The notes under the pieces were generated by a model. The model saw only the letters and a program-made list of their open reading frames with translations, was not told the origin of the DNA and made no database searches. Made by a program: the position numbers and the translations under genes. Positions 43,324 through 52,884 of a DNA stretch of 64,000 bases are shown in pieces. How positions within the stretch are numbered: position 1 is the first letter of the stretch; each line of letters starts with the position of its first letter. This stretch comes from Carnobacterium_A antarcticum (GTDB lineage Bacteria; Bacillota; Bacilli; Lactobacillales; Carnobacteriaceae): NCBI RefSeq assembly GCF_042658365.1, contig NZ_JBHSQC010000011.1; one strand, 5' to 3'.

Positions 43324-44418
43324 ATGAAGACATATCCTCTTACTAGTTTAAATATAGAAGATGCTACAAAAAAACAATTTTCTTTAATTGATGAAATTAC
43401 TAAGGTCTTTAGAGGAAGCGAAATTTTAACACGTGGCGATCTTGGGGTAGTTCCTGGCTTGAATCAGCCTAAAACAACAAACAAAGTCGAAAAGGTTCTA
43501 GAAAATTACTTTGATGCTGAAGCAGCGATGTTGGTTCGCGGAGCGGGGACTATGGCAATTCGAATGGCTCTACATGCAACAATGAAAATTGGTGATACTT
43601 TGTTAGTACATGATGCTCCCGTTTATCCAACCACAAAAGTATCTATTGATACCATGGGATTAAAAACAATTGAAGCGAACTTTAATGATTTGAAGAATTT
43701 ACAAGAAGCGCTGCAAAGCCAAGATATTGATGGGGTATTGATTCAAATCACACGACAAAAACCGGATGATTCTTATGATGCCAAAGAAGTGATAGAATGT
43801 ATCCAAAATTACTTGCCGAATACACCTATTATAACAGATGATAATTATGCAGTATTAAAAACGCCAAAAATCGGATCACAAATGGGAGCTACTTTAGCTT
43901 GTTTCTCGACATTTAAATTATTAGGTCCTGAAGGAATCGGATGTATTGTTGGAAATCGAAGAGCTATTGAAAAGTTGAAAGCAGAAAATTATTCTGGTGG
44001 ATTACAAGTACAAGGGCATGAAGCAATTGATGTTTTGAGAGGGATGATTTATGCGCCAGTTTCGCTAGCACTCTCAGCTGGAGTGCTTGAAGAAGTAAAA
44101 AAACGCTTGAATGCTGGAGAAATCCAAGGCGTAAAACAAGCCTATATAGCTAATGCTCAATCGAAAGTTATTTTAGTGGAGTTAAATGAGCCTATAGCAA
44201 ATGCCATTCTAGAAGAAGCTGAAAAGCTGGGGGCAGCACCTAATCCGGTAGGTGCAGAATCACAATACGAATTTGTACCGATGTTTTATCGTTTATCTGG
44301 CACTTTTAGAGCAGCCAATCCAGATGCAGAAAGAACAACGATTAGAATCAATCCAATGCGTGCAGGCAGTGAAACTATCATAAGAATTTTGCGTGAAGCG
44401 ATTATAGCGGGATCTTAA
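43324..44418 (+). CDS. yhfS: YhfS-like PLP-dependent aminotransferase-fold enzyme
   Basis: The 364-residue protein belongs to the fold-type I PLP enzymes. It has the cofactor-binding MLVRGAGTMAIRMALHA, an ITDDNYAVL segment with the PLP-pyridine Asp, and the Schiff-base Lys198 in FSTFKLLGPEG. These features fit the YhfS family of E. coli, of unknown reaction. It could act as an aminotransferase, lyase or racemase on the transported amino compound. GGCGGG precedes the ATG. Confidence 0.85.
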   Translation: MKTYPLTSLNIEDATKKQFSLIDEITKVFRGSEILTRGDLGVVPGLNQPKTTNKVEKVLENYFDAEAAMLVRGAGTMAIRMALHATMKIGDTLLVHDAPVYPTTKVSIDTMGLKTIEANFNDLKNLQEALQSQDIDGVLIQITRQKPDDSYDAKEVIECIQNYLPNTPIITDDNYAVLKTPKIGSQMGATLACFSTFKLLGPEGIGCIVGNRRAIEKLKAENYSGGLQVQGHEAIDVLRGMIYAPVSLALSAGVLEEVKKRLNAGEIQGVKQAYIANAQSKVILVELNEPIANAILEEAEKLGAAPNPVGAESQYEFVPMFYRLSGTFRAANPDAERTTIRINPMRAGSETIIRILREAIIAGS

Positions 44419-44459
44419 AAAAATAGCTAATAGTTTGAATTTGAAGGGATTATAGCATT

Positions 44460-45383
44460 ATGAAAGAAACGTTTTATCAAAAAAAAGGGTTAGCTATTGA
44501 AAAAATAGCCGCAGAATTATTTTTGTTATCCAAAGATGACAGAATGCCTATTATTAGTGAGTTACAAGAAAAATATGAGTTGTCACGAGGAACAGTTCAA
44601 AATGCTCTTTCATTTTTAAAAGAAGTAGGGGCAATTGAAACTGAAAGTAAAGGACATTTAGGAACGTATATTAAAGAAATAAATTATCAAATTCTTCAAT
44701 CATATGTGGTCAAAGACCAATTAACGGCAACGATGCCTTTACCCTATTCAAAACTCTACGAAGGGTTTGCTACTGGACTATACTTAGCTTTTAAAAAAGG
44801 AGACATTAAGTTAAATATGGTTTATATTCGTGGTTCAGAAGATCGGATAGAGGCTGTCGAGAAGGGTTTATATGATATGGCAGTAGTTTCCAGATTTGCT
44901 GCTGAACATGAAATTCAAGCAAATGGAAATATTGATATAGCCTTAAAGTTTGGACCGAAGTCGTATCTTTCAGAACACGTATTATTATTAGCTTCAAAGA
45001 AGCATAAAACTATTATGGACGGTATGCGAGTCGGTATTGACCGTGATTCATTAGATCATCTCATGCTGACAAATGAACATGTTCAAGGAAAAAATATTGA
45101 ATTAATAGAAGTTCCAGCGAATCAGTTGATTTATGCCTTACGAGAAAACCAAATTGATGCTGGTATATGGAATTATGACGAAATTATAGATAAAAACTAT
45201 GAGGATTTAAACGTCCAATTTATACCGTTAAAGGAACAACATAAAGCCATGAATGAAGCTGTTATCATTTGTCAAAAAGATAATTTAGTCATTGAATCGA
45301 TTTGTAAAAAAAATATAGCGATAGAGAAAATGTTGGAAACTCAAAATAAAATAAAAAATGGGACAATGACACCTCGTTACTAA
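44460..45383 (+). CDS. yhfZ: YhfZ-like GntR-type transcription regulator
   Basis: The 307-residue protein has an N-terminal winged helix (about residues 1-70) with MPIISELQEKYELSRGTVQNALSFLKEVGAIE, as in GntR-type regulators. The remaining 230 residues look like a periplasmic-binding-protein-type ligand domain (MAVVSRFAAEHE, VGIDRDSLDHLML, IWNYDEII), matching YhfZ. It probably controls this operon through one of the palindromes at 40.6 kb. The gene lies inside the operon, so it would be autoregulated. Confidence 0.85.
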   Translation: MKETFYQKKGLAIEKIAAELFLLSKDDRMPIISELQEKYELSRGTVQNALSFLKEVGAIETESKGHLGTYIKEINYQILQSYVVKDQLTATMPLPYSKLYEGFATGLYLAFKKGDIKLNMVYIRGSEDRIEAVEKGLYDMAVVSRFAAEHEIQANGNIDIALKFGPKSYLSEHVLLLASKKHKTIMDGMRVGIDRDSLDHLMLTNEHVQGKNIELIEVPANQLIYALRENQIDAGIWNYDEIIDKNYEDLNVQFIPLKEQHKAMNEAVIICQKDNLVIESICKKNIAIEKMLETQNKIKNGTMTPRY

Positions 45384-45400
45384 AAGGAGAGAATATTAAA

Positions 45401-45748
45401 ATGATTCAAGAAAAATTAACCATTTTAAAAGAAAACAATGTCATCAATGATTTAGTATATGATTACGCACAAGAAGTATTGGAATTTATGAAAGTTCAAA
45501 ATATTATCAGTAATGAAGATGAAGCAGATACGTTCATTACTCATTTAGCAATGGCTACTGCACGACAATATACAGAAGAAGCAGTTGATTCAGTCGATAA
45601 AATGATAAGTGAACAAATAACAGCTGACGAAAAGTATGACGAAGCCTTAAAATATTGGAAGAAAATTGCTGCATTAGCTCCGATTTCTTTTCGGGAAAAT
45701 GAGGCAGAATATTTCCATTTACATTTGGTAACACTATTGAATAATTAA
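45401..45748 (+). CDS. yhfY: YhfY-like PRD domain protein
   Basis: The 115-residue protein is a single PTS regulation domain (PRD) without a DNA- or RNA-binding part. The central THLAMATARQYTEE carries the conserved His of PRD modules, which in other proteins is phosphorylated by the PTS. It matches YhfY of E. coli and may tie the pathway to PTS activity, perhaps through the YhfZ regulator just upstream. AAAGGAGAG precedes the ATG. Confidence 0.82.
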   Translation: MIQEKLTILKENNVINDLVYDYAQEVLEFMKVQNIISNEDEADTFITHLAMATARQYTEEAVDSVDKMISEQITADEKYDEALKYWKKIAALAPISFRENEAEYFHLHLVTLLNN

Positions 45749-45770
45749 TAGAAGTTTAGGAGGAAGAACC

Positions 45771-46928
45771 ATGTTTATGGATATTGTAAAAAAAAGAAAT
45801 CCTAAACTTATCCAAGAAGCTATAACACTGCATCAATCAGAGGAAATTCTTCCAGATACGTATGTACTCGATTTAGATATTATCCGTGAAAATGCAAAAA
45901 AACTAATAGAGACAGCTAAGCAAAATAATATTGAATTATTTTTCATGCTTAAACAGATTGGAAGAAATCCTGCTATAGCAAAGATGTTGGTTGAATTAGG
46001 AATTAGAAATGCTGTAGTAGTAGATTTTCGAGAAGCACGAATAATGATGGAAAACGATATTCCATTAGGAAATGTAGGACATCTTGTACAGATTCCACAG
46101 ATGTTACTAAAAGAGATTATGACATATGGTTCAAAATATTTAACGGTTTATTCACTAGAAAAACTACAAGCTATTGATGCACTTGCAAAAGAAATAGGAA
46201 TAAAGCAAAAAGTTTTATTAAGAGTAGTAAGTGAAGATGATGAGCTTTATCCGGGGCAATACGGAGGGTTTATGCTTGAAGAGTTGCCTTCATTAATCAG
46301 CTTATTCAATGAATTAAAGTATATCGAAATTTCAGGGTTAACCTCTTTTCCATGTTTTTTATATGATGCTGAAAAAGAAACCTTAGAACCGACGCATAAT
46401 GTAAAAACAGTAAAAGCGGCTAAAAAGTTATTTGAAAAAGCAGGCCTCTGTATTCAAGAACTAAATATGCCTTCAGCAACTTCTGTTTATACACTCCCTT
46501 TCATAAAAAAAATCGGAGGTACACAGGGGGAACCAGGTCATGCATTAACCGGGACAACACCAATGCATGCTGAAAAAGAATTAGCTGAAAAGCCAGCAAT
46601 GGTCTATATAAGTGAAGTTTCTCATAACTTTAAAGGAAAAGGTTATCTTTATGGTGGTGGATTTTACAGAAGAGGGCATCTGAACAATGTCTTAATTGAT
46701 AACTATGGAAAACAAACAGAAGCTCATATAAATGTTCTTTCAGATGAAAATATCGATTATTATTTAGAAGTTGACGAAAAAGAGCCAGTTGGCGCTACAG
46801 CTATCATGGCTTTTCGTACACAAATTTTTGTGACAAGAAGTGAAGTTGCTTTAGTGAGTGGCATACAAGATGGAAAACCAAAGATAGAAGGTATCTATGA
46901 TAGTCAAGGCAACTATTTGAGAGGGTGA
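45771..46928 (+). CDS. yhfX: YhfX-like alanine-racemase-fold PLP enzyme
   Basis: The 385-residue protein has an alanine-racemase-type TIM barrel at the N-terminus, with the PLP Lys61 in LFFMLKQIGRNP. A C-terminal beta domain follows, with GGGFYRRGHLNN and AIMAFRTQIFVTRSEV. It matches YhfX, a putative amino-acid racemase or decarboxylase of unknown substrate. AGGAGG precedes the ATG. It is followed after four bases by the mutase-like gene, so the two are probably translationally coupled. Confidence 0.86.
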   Translation: MFMDIVKKRNPKLIQEAITLHQSEEILPDTYVLDLDIIRENAKKLIETAKQNNIELFFMLKQIGRNPAIAKMLVELGIRNAVVVDFREARIMMENDIPLGNVGHLVQIPQMLLKEIMTYGSKYLTVYSLEKLQAIDALAKEIGIKQKVLLRVVSEDDELYPGQYGGFMLEELPSLISLFNELKYIEISGLTSFPCFLYDAEKETLEPTHNVKTVKAAKKLFEKAGLCIQELNMPSATSVYTLPFIKKIGGTQGEPGHALTGTTPMHAEKELAEKPAMVYISEVSHNFKGKGYLYGGGFYRRGHLNNVLIDNYGKQTEAHINVLSDENIDYYLEVDEKEPVGATAIMAFRTQIFVTRSEVALVSGIQDGKPKIEGIYDSQGNYLRG

Positions 46929-46932
46929 AGAA

Positions 46933-48144
46933 ATGGGGAAATTTATCGTCATCGTACTAGATAGCTTTGGAGTAGGATATATGAATGATGTATCTAAAGT
47001 TCGTCCAGAAGATGTAGGAAGTAATACAGCCTATCATATTATTGAAAGAAAGCCAGATATACAAATAAAAAATTTAGTTAAGCTAGGTCTAATGAATGCG
47101 ATCGGTAAAGAAACAGAAAAACTAAAAAAATCAAAAAAAGCTAATTGGGGAACTTCTAATTTAGCTCATCAAGGTGCGGATTCTTTTCTTGGGCATCAAG
47201 AAATTATGGGAACAACTCCTCCAATTCCTTTTAATATGCCTTTTAATGAAGTCATTGATGAAGTAGAAGAACATTTGGTGAAAAAAGGCTATTCTGTTCG
47301 ACGTCAAGGAAAAGAAACCGAACCAAAAATCTTAGTAGTCAACGAGTGTGCAACAGTTGGAGACAATTTAGAAACAGATTTAGGCCAAGTGTACAATGTG
47401 TCAGCTTGCCTTGATATTATGCCCTTTGAAGAAGTCAAACAATTAGGTATAGTTGTTCGTAACGTAGTAAAAGTATCGCGTGTCATTGCGTTTGGTGGAG
47501 AGAGCATTGTACTGAATGATTTATTGAAAGCAAGAAAAGTGAAAAAAAATAAATTTTCTGGTGTGGATGCTCCTGAATCTGGCGTATATGATCAAGGATA
47601 TCAAGTTGTTCATTTGGGATATGGAATAAATCCAGAGGTTCAAATTCCGACGATTTTAGATTACCAAAAAATTCCAGTTGTATTAATTGGTAAGGCAGCG
47701 GATATTATTCAAACGTCAAGTACTCATCTCTATCCTGGTGTTGATACTCAGCAATTGTTCAATTACTTATTGCAAGAGACTGGGGAAATAGATAATGGAT
47801 TTATCTGTTTAAACGTCCAAGAAACCGATTTGGCAGGACACGGAGAAGATGTCGAGCGTTATGCTGATCGATTGGAATTGAGTGATAAAAACATTGGTGA
47901 GATAATGAAACAATTAGATGAAGAAGATATTTTAATAGTTATGGCTGATCACGGAAATGATCCAACTATCGGTCATAGTCAACATACTAGAGAACGAGTT
48001 CCATTGTTGGTTTTTCGTAAAGGTCTTGAAGGAAGAGAAGTAGGAGAAAGAGAGACTATGTCAGATGTTGCGGCAACAGCAGCAGAGTATTTTGGAGTTA
48101 AGAAGCCGCAACACGGGGAATCTTTTCTAAAAAAACTAAAGTAA
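46933..48144 (+). CDS. yhfW: YhfW-like phosphopentomutase-family metalloenzyme
   Basis: The 403-residue protein belongs to the alkaline phosphatase/phosphopentomutase superfamily. Metal sites are visible in FIVIVLDSFGVGYMND at the start and VMADHGNDPTIGHSQHTRERVPLLVF near the end. NLAHQGADSFLGHQEIMGTTPP resembles the phosphopentomutase cap and active-site Thr region. E. coli YhfW is annotated as a mutase of unknown substrate. It closes the operon, which ends at a clear terminator. Confidence 0.86.
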   Translation: MGKFIVIVLDSFGVGYMNDVSKVRPEDVGSNTAYHIIERKPDIQIKNLVKLGLMNAIGKETEKLKKSKKANWGTSNLAHQGADSFLGHQEIMGTTPPIPFNMPFNEVIDEVEEHLVKKGYSVRRQGKETEPKILVVNECATVGDNLETDLGQVYNVSACLDIMPFEEVKQLGIVVRNVVKVSRVIAFGGESIVLNDLLKARKVKKNKFSGVDAPESGVYDQGYQVVHLGYGINPEVQIPTILDYQKIPVVLIGKAADIIQTSSTHLYPGVDTQQLFNYLLQETGEIDNGFICLNVQETDLAGHGEDVERYADRLELSDKNIGEIMKQLDEEDILIVMADHGNDPTIGHSQHTRERVPLLVFRKGLEGREVGERETMSDVAATAAEYFGVKKPQHGESFLKKLK

Positions 48145-48153
48145 ACAAATGAG

Positions 48154-48198
48154 AAACCATGTAGCCTGATTTTAATAGAGGTTACATGGTTTTTATTT
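48154..48198 (+). terminator. Terminator of the yhf-like operon
   Basis: AAACCATGTAGCCT (48154-48167) pairs with AGGTTACATGGTTT (48179-48192), followed by TTATTTTT. Confidence 0.9.
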
Positions 48199-48332
48199 TT
48201 TAACAAACAGTTTAAAAAACGATTGTTCTTAAGTGTGTTGCGTTGTTTGATGTTATTTATTATTTTAAGGCTCAGATGAGCACTGTGGTATTAGAAAACG
48301 AGTCTATAAACTTGGGCCCAATAATGCTTTGG

Positions 48333-48350
48333 AAAGTAAGCGTTTTACCA
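48333..48350 (+). promoter_or_regulatory. Weak cre-like site before the BglG-type regulator gene
   Basis: AAAGTAAGCGTTTTACCA is partly palindromic around GCG and differs from the cre consensus at two fixed bases. It lies 28 bp upstream of the regulator's start. Low confidence. Confidence 0.3.
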
Positions 48351-48377
48351 TAAGATAGTAAATGAAAGGAGAAGAAT

Positions 48378-50426
48378 ATGTTAAATAATGAATCAGTTCT
48401 TTTTATTCGTTCTTTAGTGGAAAATGATAGACGATCTGTATCAGAAATTTCAGGTATTCTTCATATCACTAAAAAAAAATTTTGGCAGGAACTTAATAAG
48501 ATTAATTCTGAATTTAGAATGATGAAAATCCCAGAAATAGTTTTAGAAGATGAAAAAGTCATTTTTTCTGAAGAATCGAAAAAAATATGGGCGGCTGAAA
48601 AGAGTAATTTTCGAAAGAAAGATTTAGTGTTACAAGATGAAAGGGTTTACCTGATTATATTATATACATTTATAAAAGCAGATATTATTTCAAATAATCA
48701 CTATCAAGAATTGCTTCAATTAAGTAAAAATTCAATATTATTAGATTTAAAAAAAGTGAAAGAAATTTGTAAAAAATATAATATTAATTTGATTTATACG
48801 AGAAGTGATGGCTATGAACTGATTGGAGAAGAATACGATATAAGAAGTTTAGCATCTTATTCAATAGGAAAGATATTGTCTTTAACCATTGGAGAATGGT
48901 TAATTAACTATATCTTTGAATCTTGGAATTATACTTCTAACAAAGAAACAATAAATAAAGTGATAATACAGCTTTCGAAAGAATATAACGTGACATTTAC
49001 TTACGATAGAATAAAAGAAGTTATTTACTTTTTTGACTTTTTACAAAAAAGAAAAAATTCACTTAAGCTTAATTTTGATGATGAAGATGCAATGTATTTA
49101 AAAAAACATCCTTTATACAAAATGGGTTGTTTTATTGTAAAAGATATTTTTTATAAAGATTGTGAAAAAGAAAAATTATATATAACGATAAGGCTCTTGA
49201 GCGCTCTTCAGGGAAATATAAAGTTCTATAAGGAAGAATCTTTTAAAGAAGTTACAAAAAATATTATTGCAAGAGTTCAAGCTATCACGGGTATCGTATT
49301 TGAAAATCCAAAAGAACTAGCTGATAATCTTTTTGAACATTTAGTACCAGCATATTTTAGAATAAAATTTGATATCGTTTCTAAAAATCCATATACAACC
49401 CAAATAAAAGGCGAATATAACGAGCTATACTATTTAGTTGAGAAGGGGTTAACACCGTTAGCAGAACTTACTGGTAAAACAATACCAGAAGATGAGGTAG
49501 CTTACTTTACAGTGCATTTTGGCGGTTTTTTGTCACTAGAGAAAGAAGAAAAAAGAACCTATAAAGGATTATCTATTTGTCCAAACGGAATAAGTTCTTC
49601 TTTAATTATGAGAACACAATTGAAAGAGTTGTTTCCTTCGATAGAATTTAGTAGTGTGCATAGTTTAGAGGAAGCAAAATCATTATGTATAGAAGAATAC
49701 GATATGGTTTTTTCTACAACATATTTTCAAACAGAGAAGCAACTTTTTTTAACGAAACCGATTTTAAATAAAGTAGAACAAGAGATATTAAAAACTGAAG
49801 TAAGTCAAAATTTTGATATCGACATTGGAACCCAAAATCTTGATATACAAAAACTGATAAAAGCGATTGAGCAACACGCAATAATTGAGAATAGAAAAGA
49901 ACTTTATGAAAGTATTTCTAATATTCTCTATGAAACGGATAGAAATTATGAAGGAGGTAAAAACTTGACAGAATTATTACAGGAGGACTTAATAAAATTC
50001 AGCAATAAAAAAATGGATTGGCAAGAGGCAATCTCAGTAGCTGCTACACCTCTTTTAAAAGAAGGATATATTAATGAAAACTATATTGAAGCAATGATCA
50101 GGATGGTAAAGAAAATGGGAGCATATATCGTTTTAGCTCCTAAAGTGGCTATTCCTCATGCTAGACCTGAAGAAGGCGTAGAGAAGCTTGGGATAAGTTT
50201 ACTGCATCTTGAGCAACCAGTAGATTTCAATATGAGCGATGAATACGATGAAGACAAAGAAGTTAAACTAATATTCATACTTGCTGCTGTCGACAGCACA
50301 GGACATTTAAAAGCTTTAAAACAATTATCTAAAATTTTAGAAGATGAAGAAAATATTACTGAATTAATCGATACAACAAATGCTAGAGATTTATTTAATA
50401 AAATAAACGAAATTATAGAAAGATAA
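48378..50426 (+). CDS. BglG-family PRD regulator with PTS EIIB- and EIIA-like domains
   Basis: The 682-residue protein has N-terminal HTH segments (about residues 1-100), two PRD modules (about 190-400), a short EIIB-like domain (about 405-490, starting GLSICPNGISSSLIMR) and a C-terminal EIIA domain of the mannitol/fructose type (about 540-680) with active His594 in VAIPHARPEEGV. This is the layout of ManR/LicR-like activators. The EIIA domain is probably also the phosphate donor for the adjacent ascorbate-type PTS, which has no separate EIIA gene. AAAGGAGAAG precedes the ATG. Confidence 0.88.
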   Translation: MLNNESVLFIRSLVENDRRSVSEISGILHITKKKFWQELNKINSEFRMMKIPEIVLEDEKVIFSEESKKIWAAEKSNFRKKDLVLQDERVYLIILYTFIKADIISNNHYQELLQLSKNSILLDLKKVKEICKKYNINLIYTRSDGYELIGEEYDIRSLASYSIGKILSLTIGEWLINYIFESWNYTSNKETINKVIIQLSKEYNVTFTYDRIKEVIYFFDFLQKRKNSLKLNFDDEDAMYLKKHPLYKMGCFIVKDIFYKDCEKEKLYITIRLLSALQGNIKFYKEESFKEVTKNIIARVQAITGIVFENPKELADNLFEHLVPAYFRIKFDIVSKNPYTTQIKGEYNELYYLVEKGLTPLAELTGKTIPEDEVAYFTVHFGGFLSLEKEEKRTYKGLSICPNGISSSLIMRTQLKELFPSIEFSSVHSLEEAKSLCIEEYDMVFSTTYFQTEKQLFLTKPILNKVEQEILKTEVSQNFDIDIGTQNLDIQKLIKAIEQHAIIENRKELYESISNILYETDRNYEGGKNLTELLQEDLIKFSNKKMDWQEAISVAATPLLKEGYINENYIEAMIRMVKKMGAYIVLAPKVAIPHARPEEGVEKLGISLLHLEQPVDFNMSDEYDEDKEVKLIFILAAVDSTGHLKALKQLSKILEDEENITELIDTTNARDLFNKINEIIER

Positions 50427-50441
50427 AGAGGAGGAATTTTT

Positions 50442-50729
50442 ATGTTAAAAGTTGTTACTGTGTGCGGAAATGGTATTGGAAGTAGCTTAATGTTGAAAAT
50501 GAAAGTTGAGGAATTAGCGAAAGATAATGGTATAGAAATTGAAGCAGAGTCAATCGATTCAAATGCTGCGGTAGGTAAAGGTGCAGATTTATTTGTTACA
50601 GTTAAAGAGTTTGCTGACATTTTTACTGAAGATCAGAAAGTAGTTTTTACTAGAAGTTATATGAATAAGAAAAAAATTAAAGAAGATGTGCTCCCAACTT
50701 TATTGGAAATGTCAAAAAATAAAAAATAG
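50442..50729 (+). CDS. Ascorbate-type PTS component EIIB
   Basis: The 95-residue EIIB of the UlaB/SgaB family has the phosphorylated Cys8 in VVTVCGNGIGSSLMLKMKVEE. It receives phosphate from an EIIA (likely the domain fused to the upstream regulator) and passes it to the sugar during uptake by the EIIC encoded next. GAGGAGG precedes the ATG. Confidence 0.92.
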   Translation: MLKVVTVCGNGIGSSLMLKMKVEELAKDNGIEIEAESIDSNAAVGKGADLFVTVKEFADIFTEDQKVVFTRSYMNKKKIKEDVLPTLLEMSKNKK

Positions 50730-50745
50730 AATAGGGGAATAGACA

Positions 50746-52116
50746 ATGGCAGTATTAGACTTTTTTAGAGATATACTAAGGGAACCCGCTTTTTTAATGG
50801 GATTAATTGCAATGATTGGTTTACTGGCATTAAAATCTCCTGGGCATAAGGTATTGACGGGAACATTAGGTCCAATATTAGGTTATCTTATGCTTTCAGC
50901 GGGTGCTGACGTTATCTCAGGAAATTTGACCCCTTTATCACAAATGATTGAAAAGGGATTTAATATTAGAGGTGTGGTTCCTAATAATGAAGCCATAACT
51001 TCTGTTGCTCAAGAGTTATTAGGTGTAGAAACTATGTCAATTCTTATTTTAGGATTAGTTTTTAATGTACTCATCGCTCGTTTCACTCGTTATAAATATG
51101 TTTTTTTAACAGGCCACCATAGCTTCTTTATGGCTTGCTTATTGTCTGCAGTATTAGGCGCTATTGGATTTGAAGGATGGCGACTTGTCTTAATTGGAGG
51201 TTTCTTCTTAGGATCTTGGAGTGCAATATCTCCAGCTATTGGACAGAAATATACTCTTCAAGCAACAGATGGTGATGAGGTAGCCATGGGACATTTTGGT
51301 AGTATTGGGTATTATATATCCGCAGCAATTGGAAGCCTTGTTGGAAAAAATAGTAAAAGTACTGAAGATATTAAAGTACCAGAAAAATGGAGCTTTTTGA
51401 GGAATACAACAATTTCGACTGCTCTAACTATGGTTATTTTTTATCTCATTGCTGCATTCGCAGCAGGTTCTGACTATGTTTCGACAATTGCTGATGGAAC
51501 CTCTCCTTATATATTTGCTTTACTTTCAGGATTGAAATTTGCAGTAGGGGTAACCGTGGTCTATGCTGGTGTTCGTATGATACTAGCTGATTTAATTCCT
51601 GCTTTTCAAGGAATTGCTACTAAAATTATTCCGAATGCAGTACCAGCAGTTGATGCTGCAGTATTTTTCCCATATGCACCAACAGCAGTAATCATTGGGT
51701 TTTTAAGTAGTTTCGTAGGTGGACTTATTGGAATGTTTATTTTAGGTTATGCTGGTAGCATTTTAATTATCCCTGGTTTAGTGCCTCATTTTTTCTGCGG
51801 GGCAACAGCAGGTGTATATGGTAATGCTACAGGCGGGAGAAGAGGTGCAGTTGTAGGCTCATTTATTAATGGTTTAGGACTAGCATTCATACCAGCTCTT
51901 TTGTTACCAGTACTTGGCGACTTAGGTTTCAATAACACAACTTTTGGAGACGTAGATTTTGGAATCATTGGAATACTTTTAGGTAAGACAGGTGATTGGA
52001 TGGGATCAGCGGGAATTTATGTCATTATAGTTGTGGTGCTAATAGCATTGATTTTACCAAGTATACTGAGACCATCTAAAGTAGCAATAAACAATATTGA
52101 AATAGACGAAGATTAA
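50746..52116 (+). CDS. Ascorbate-type PTS permease EIIC
   Basis: The 456-residue membrane permease of the UlaA/SgaT family has about eleven helices. Segments FLMGLIAMIGLLALKSPGHKVLTGTLGPILGY and LTGHHSFFMACLLSA are typical. Relatives import L-ascorbate, but many paralogues take other sugar acids or pentitols. The absence of ulaD, ulaE and ulaF genes here argues against ascorbate as the substrate. The adjacent transaldolase-like enzyme suggests the product is a phosphoketose. Confidence 0.9.
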   Translation: MAVLDFFRDILREPAFLMGLIAMIGLLALKSPGHKVLTGTLGPILGYLMLSAGADVISGNLTPLSQMIEKGFNIRGVVPNNEAITSVAQELLGVETMSILILGLVFNVLIARFTRYKYVFLTGHHSFFMACLLSAVLGAIGFEGWRLVLIGGFFLGSWSAISPAIGQKYTLQATDGDEVAMGHFGSIGYYISAAIGSLVGKNSKSTEDIKVPEKWSFLRNTTISTALTMVIFYLIAAFAAGSDYVSTIADGTSPYIFALLSGLKFAVGVTVVYAGVRMILADLIPAFQGIATKIIPNAVPAVDAAVFFPYAPTAVIIGFLSSFVGGLIGMFILGYAGSILIIPGLVPHFFCGATAGVYGNATGGRRGAVVGSFINGLGLAFIPALLLPVLGDLGFNNTTFGDVDFGIIGILLGKTGDWMGSAGIYVIIVVVLIALILPSILRPSKVAINNIEIDED

Positions 52117-52132
52117 TAGGAGGATGTTAATA

Positions 52133-52843
52133 ATGGAAAATTTAACTGTAAAAATTTATTCAGATGGTGCGGATATAGAAAAAATGAAACAATCATATAA
52201 AAGTGGCAAGATTACTGGGTTTACTACTAATCCATCTTTAATGAAGAAAGCAGGAATTAAGAGTTATACAGCCTTCGCTAAGGCTGTTGTAGAAGAGTTT
52301 CCGGATGTTTCGATATCTTTTGAAGTTTTTGCTGATGATTTTGAGACTATGAAAAAAGAAGCGTTAAAGATATCAGAATATGGAAAAAATGTATTCGTAA
52401 AAATCCCGATTACAAATACGAAAGGTGAATCTGCTATTCCTTTAATTAAAGAACTGTCAAAAGAAGGGCTATCGCTAAATGTCACAGCTATCTTAACATT
52501 AGATCAAGTAAAAGAAACAGTAGATGCATTTGAAGAAGGAACTAATAATATTGTGTCTGTATTTGCTGGACGCATTGCAGATACGGGAATTGATCCTATT
52601 GAAGTTATGAAAAAATCATCAGAAATTTGTCATGAAAAAATTGGAACAGATTTATTATGGGCTAGTTCAAGAGAAGTTCTTAACATTTTCCAAGCAAATG
52701 ACGTAGGGGCAGATATTATTACTTGTGCTCCAGAAATAATTGGGAAATTAAATAATATTGGCAAAGATTTAAAAGAATTATCATTAGATACAGTTAAGAT
52801 GTTTAACGAAGATATAAAATCATTAGGTTACAGTATCTTATAA
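52133..52843 (+). CDS. Transaldolase/fructose-6-phosphate aldolase family protein
   Basis: The 236-residue protein belongs to the class I transaldolase family, close to the small FSA/TalC group. It shows KIYSDGADIEKM, GFTTNPSLMKKAG, the Schiff-base Lys in VFVKIPITN, LNVTAILTLDQ, and FAGRIADTGIDP. ATG 52133 lies nine bases after TAGGAGG; ATG 52124 is adjacent to that site. It ends the operon with the ascorbate-type PTS and probably cleaves or rearranges the imported phosphosugar. The exact reaction is open. Confidence 0.87.
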   Translation: MENLTVKIYSDGADIEKMKQSYKSGKITGFTTNPSLMKKAGIKSYTAFAKAVVEEFPDVSISFEVFADDFETMKKEALKISEYGKNVFVKIPITNTKGESAIPLIKELSKEGLSLNVTAILTLDQVKETVDAFEEGTNNIVSVFAGRIADTGIDPIEVMKKSSEICHEKIGTDLLWASSREVLNIFQANDVGADIITCAPEIIGKLNNIGKDLKELSLDTVKMFNEDIKSLGYSIL

Positions 52844-52884
52844 AAATAGAAATAGCTCTTGTAATTATATACCACCATATTCAA

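Noticed and set aside
50156..50620. Minus-strand open frame of 154 codons
   Set aside because: It spans the EIIA end of the regulator and the EIIB gene on the other strand, both with diagnostic active-site motifs. Its Ser/Leu/Phe-rich product looks like a reading-frame shadow.
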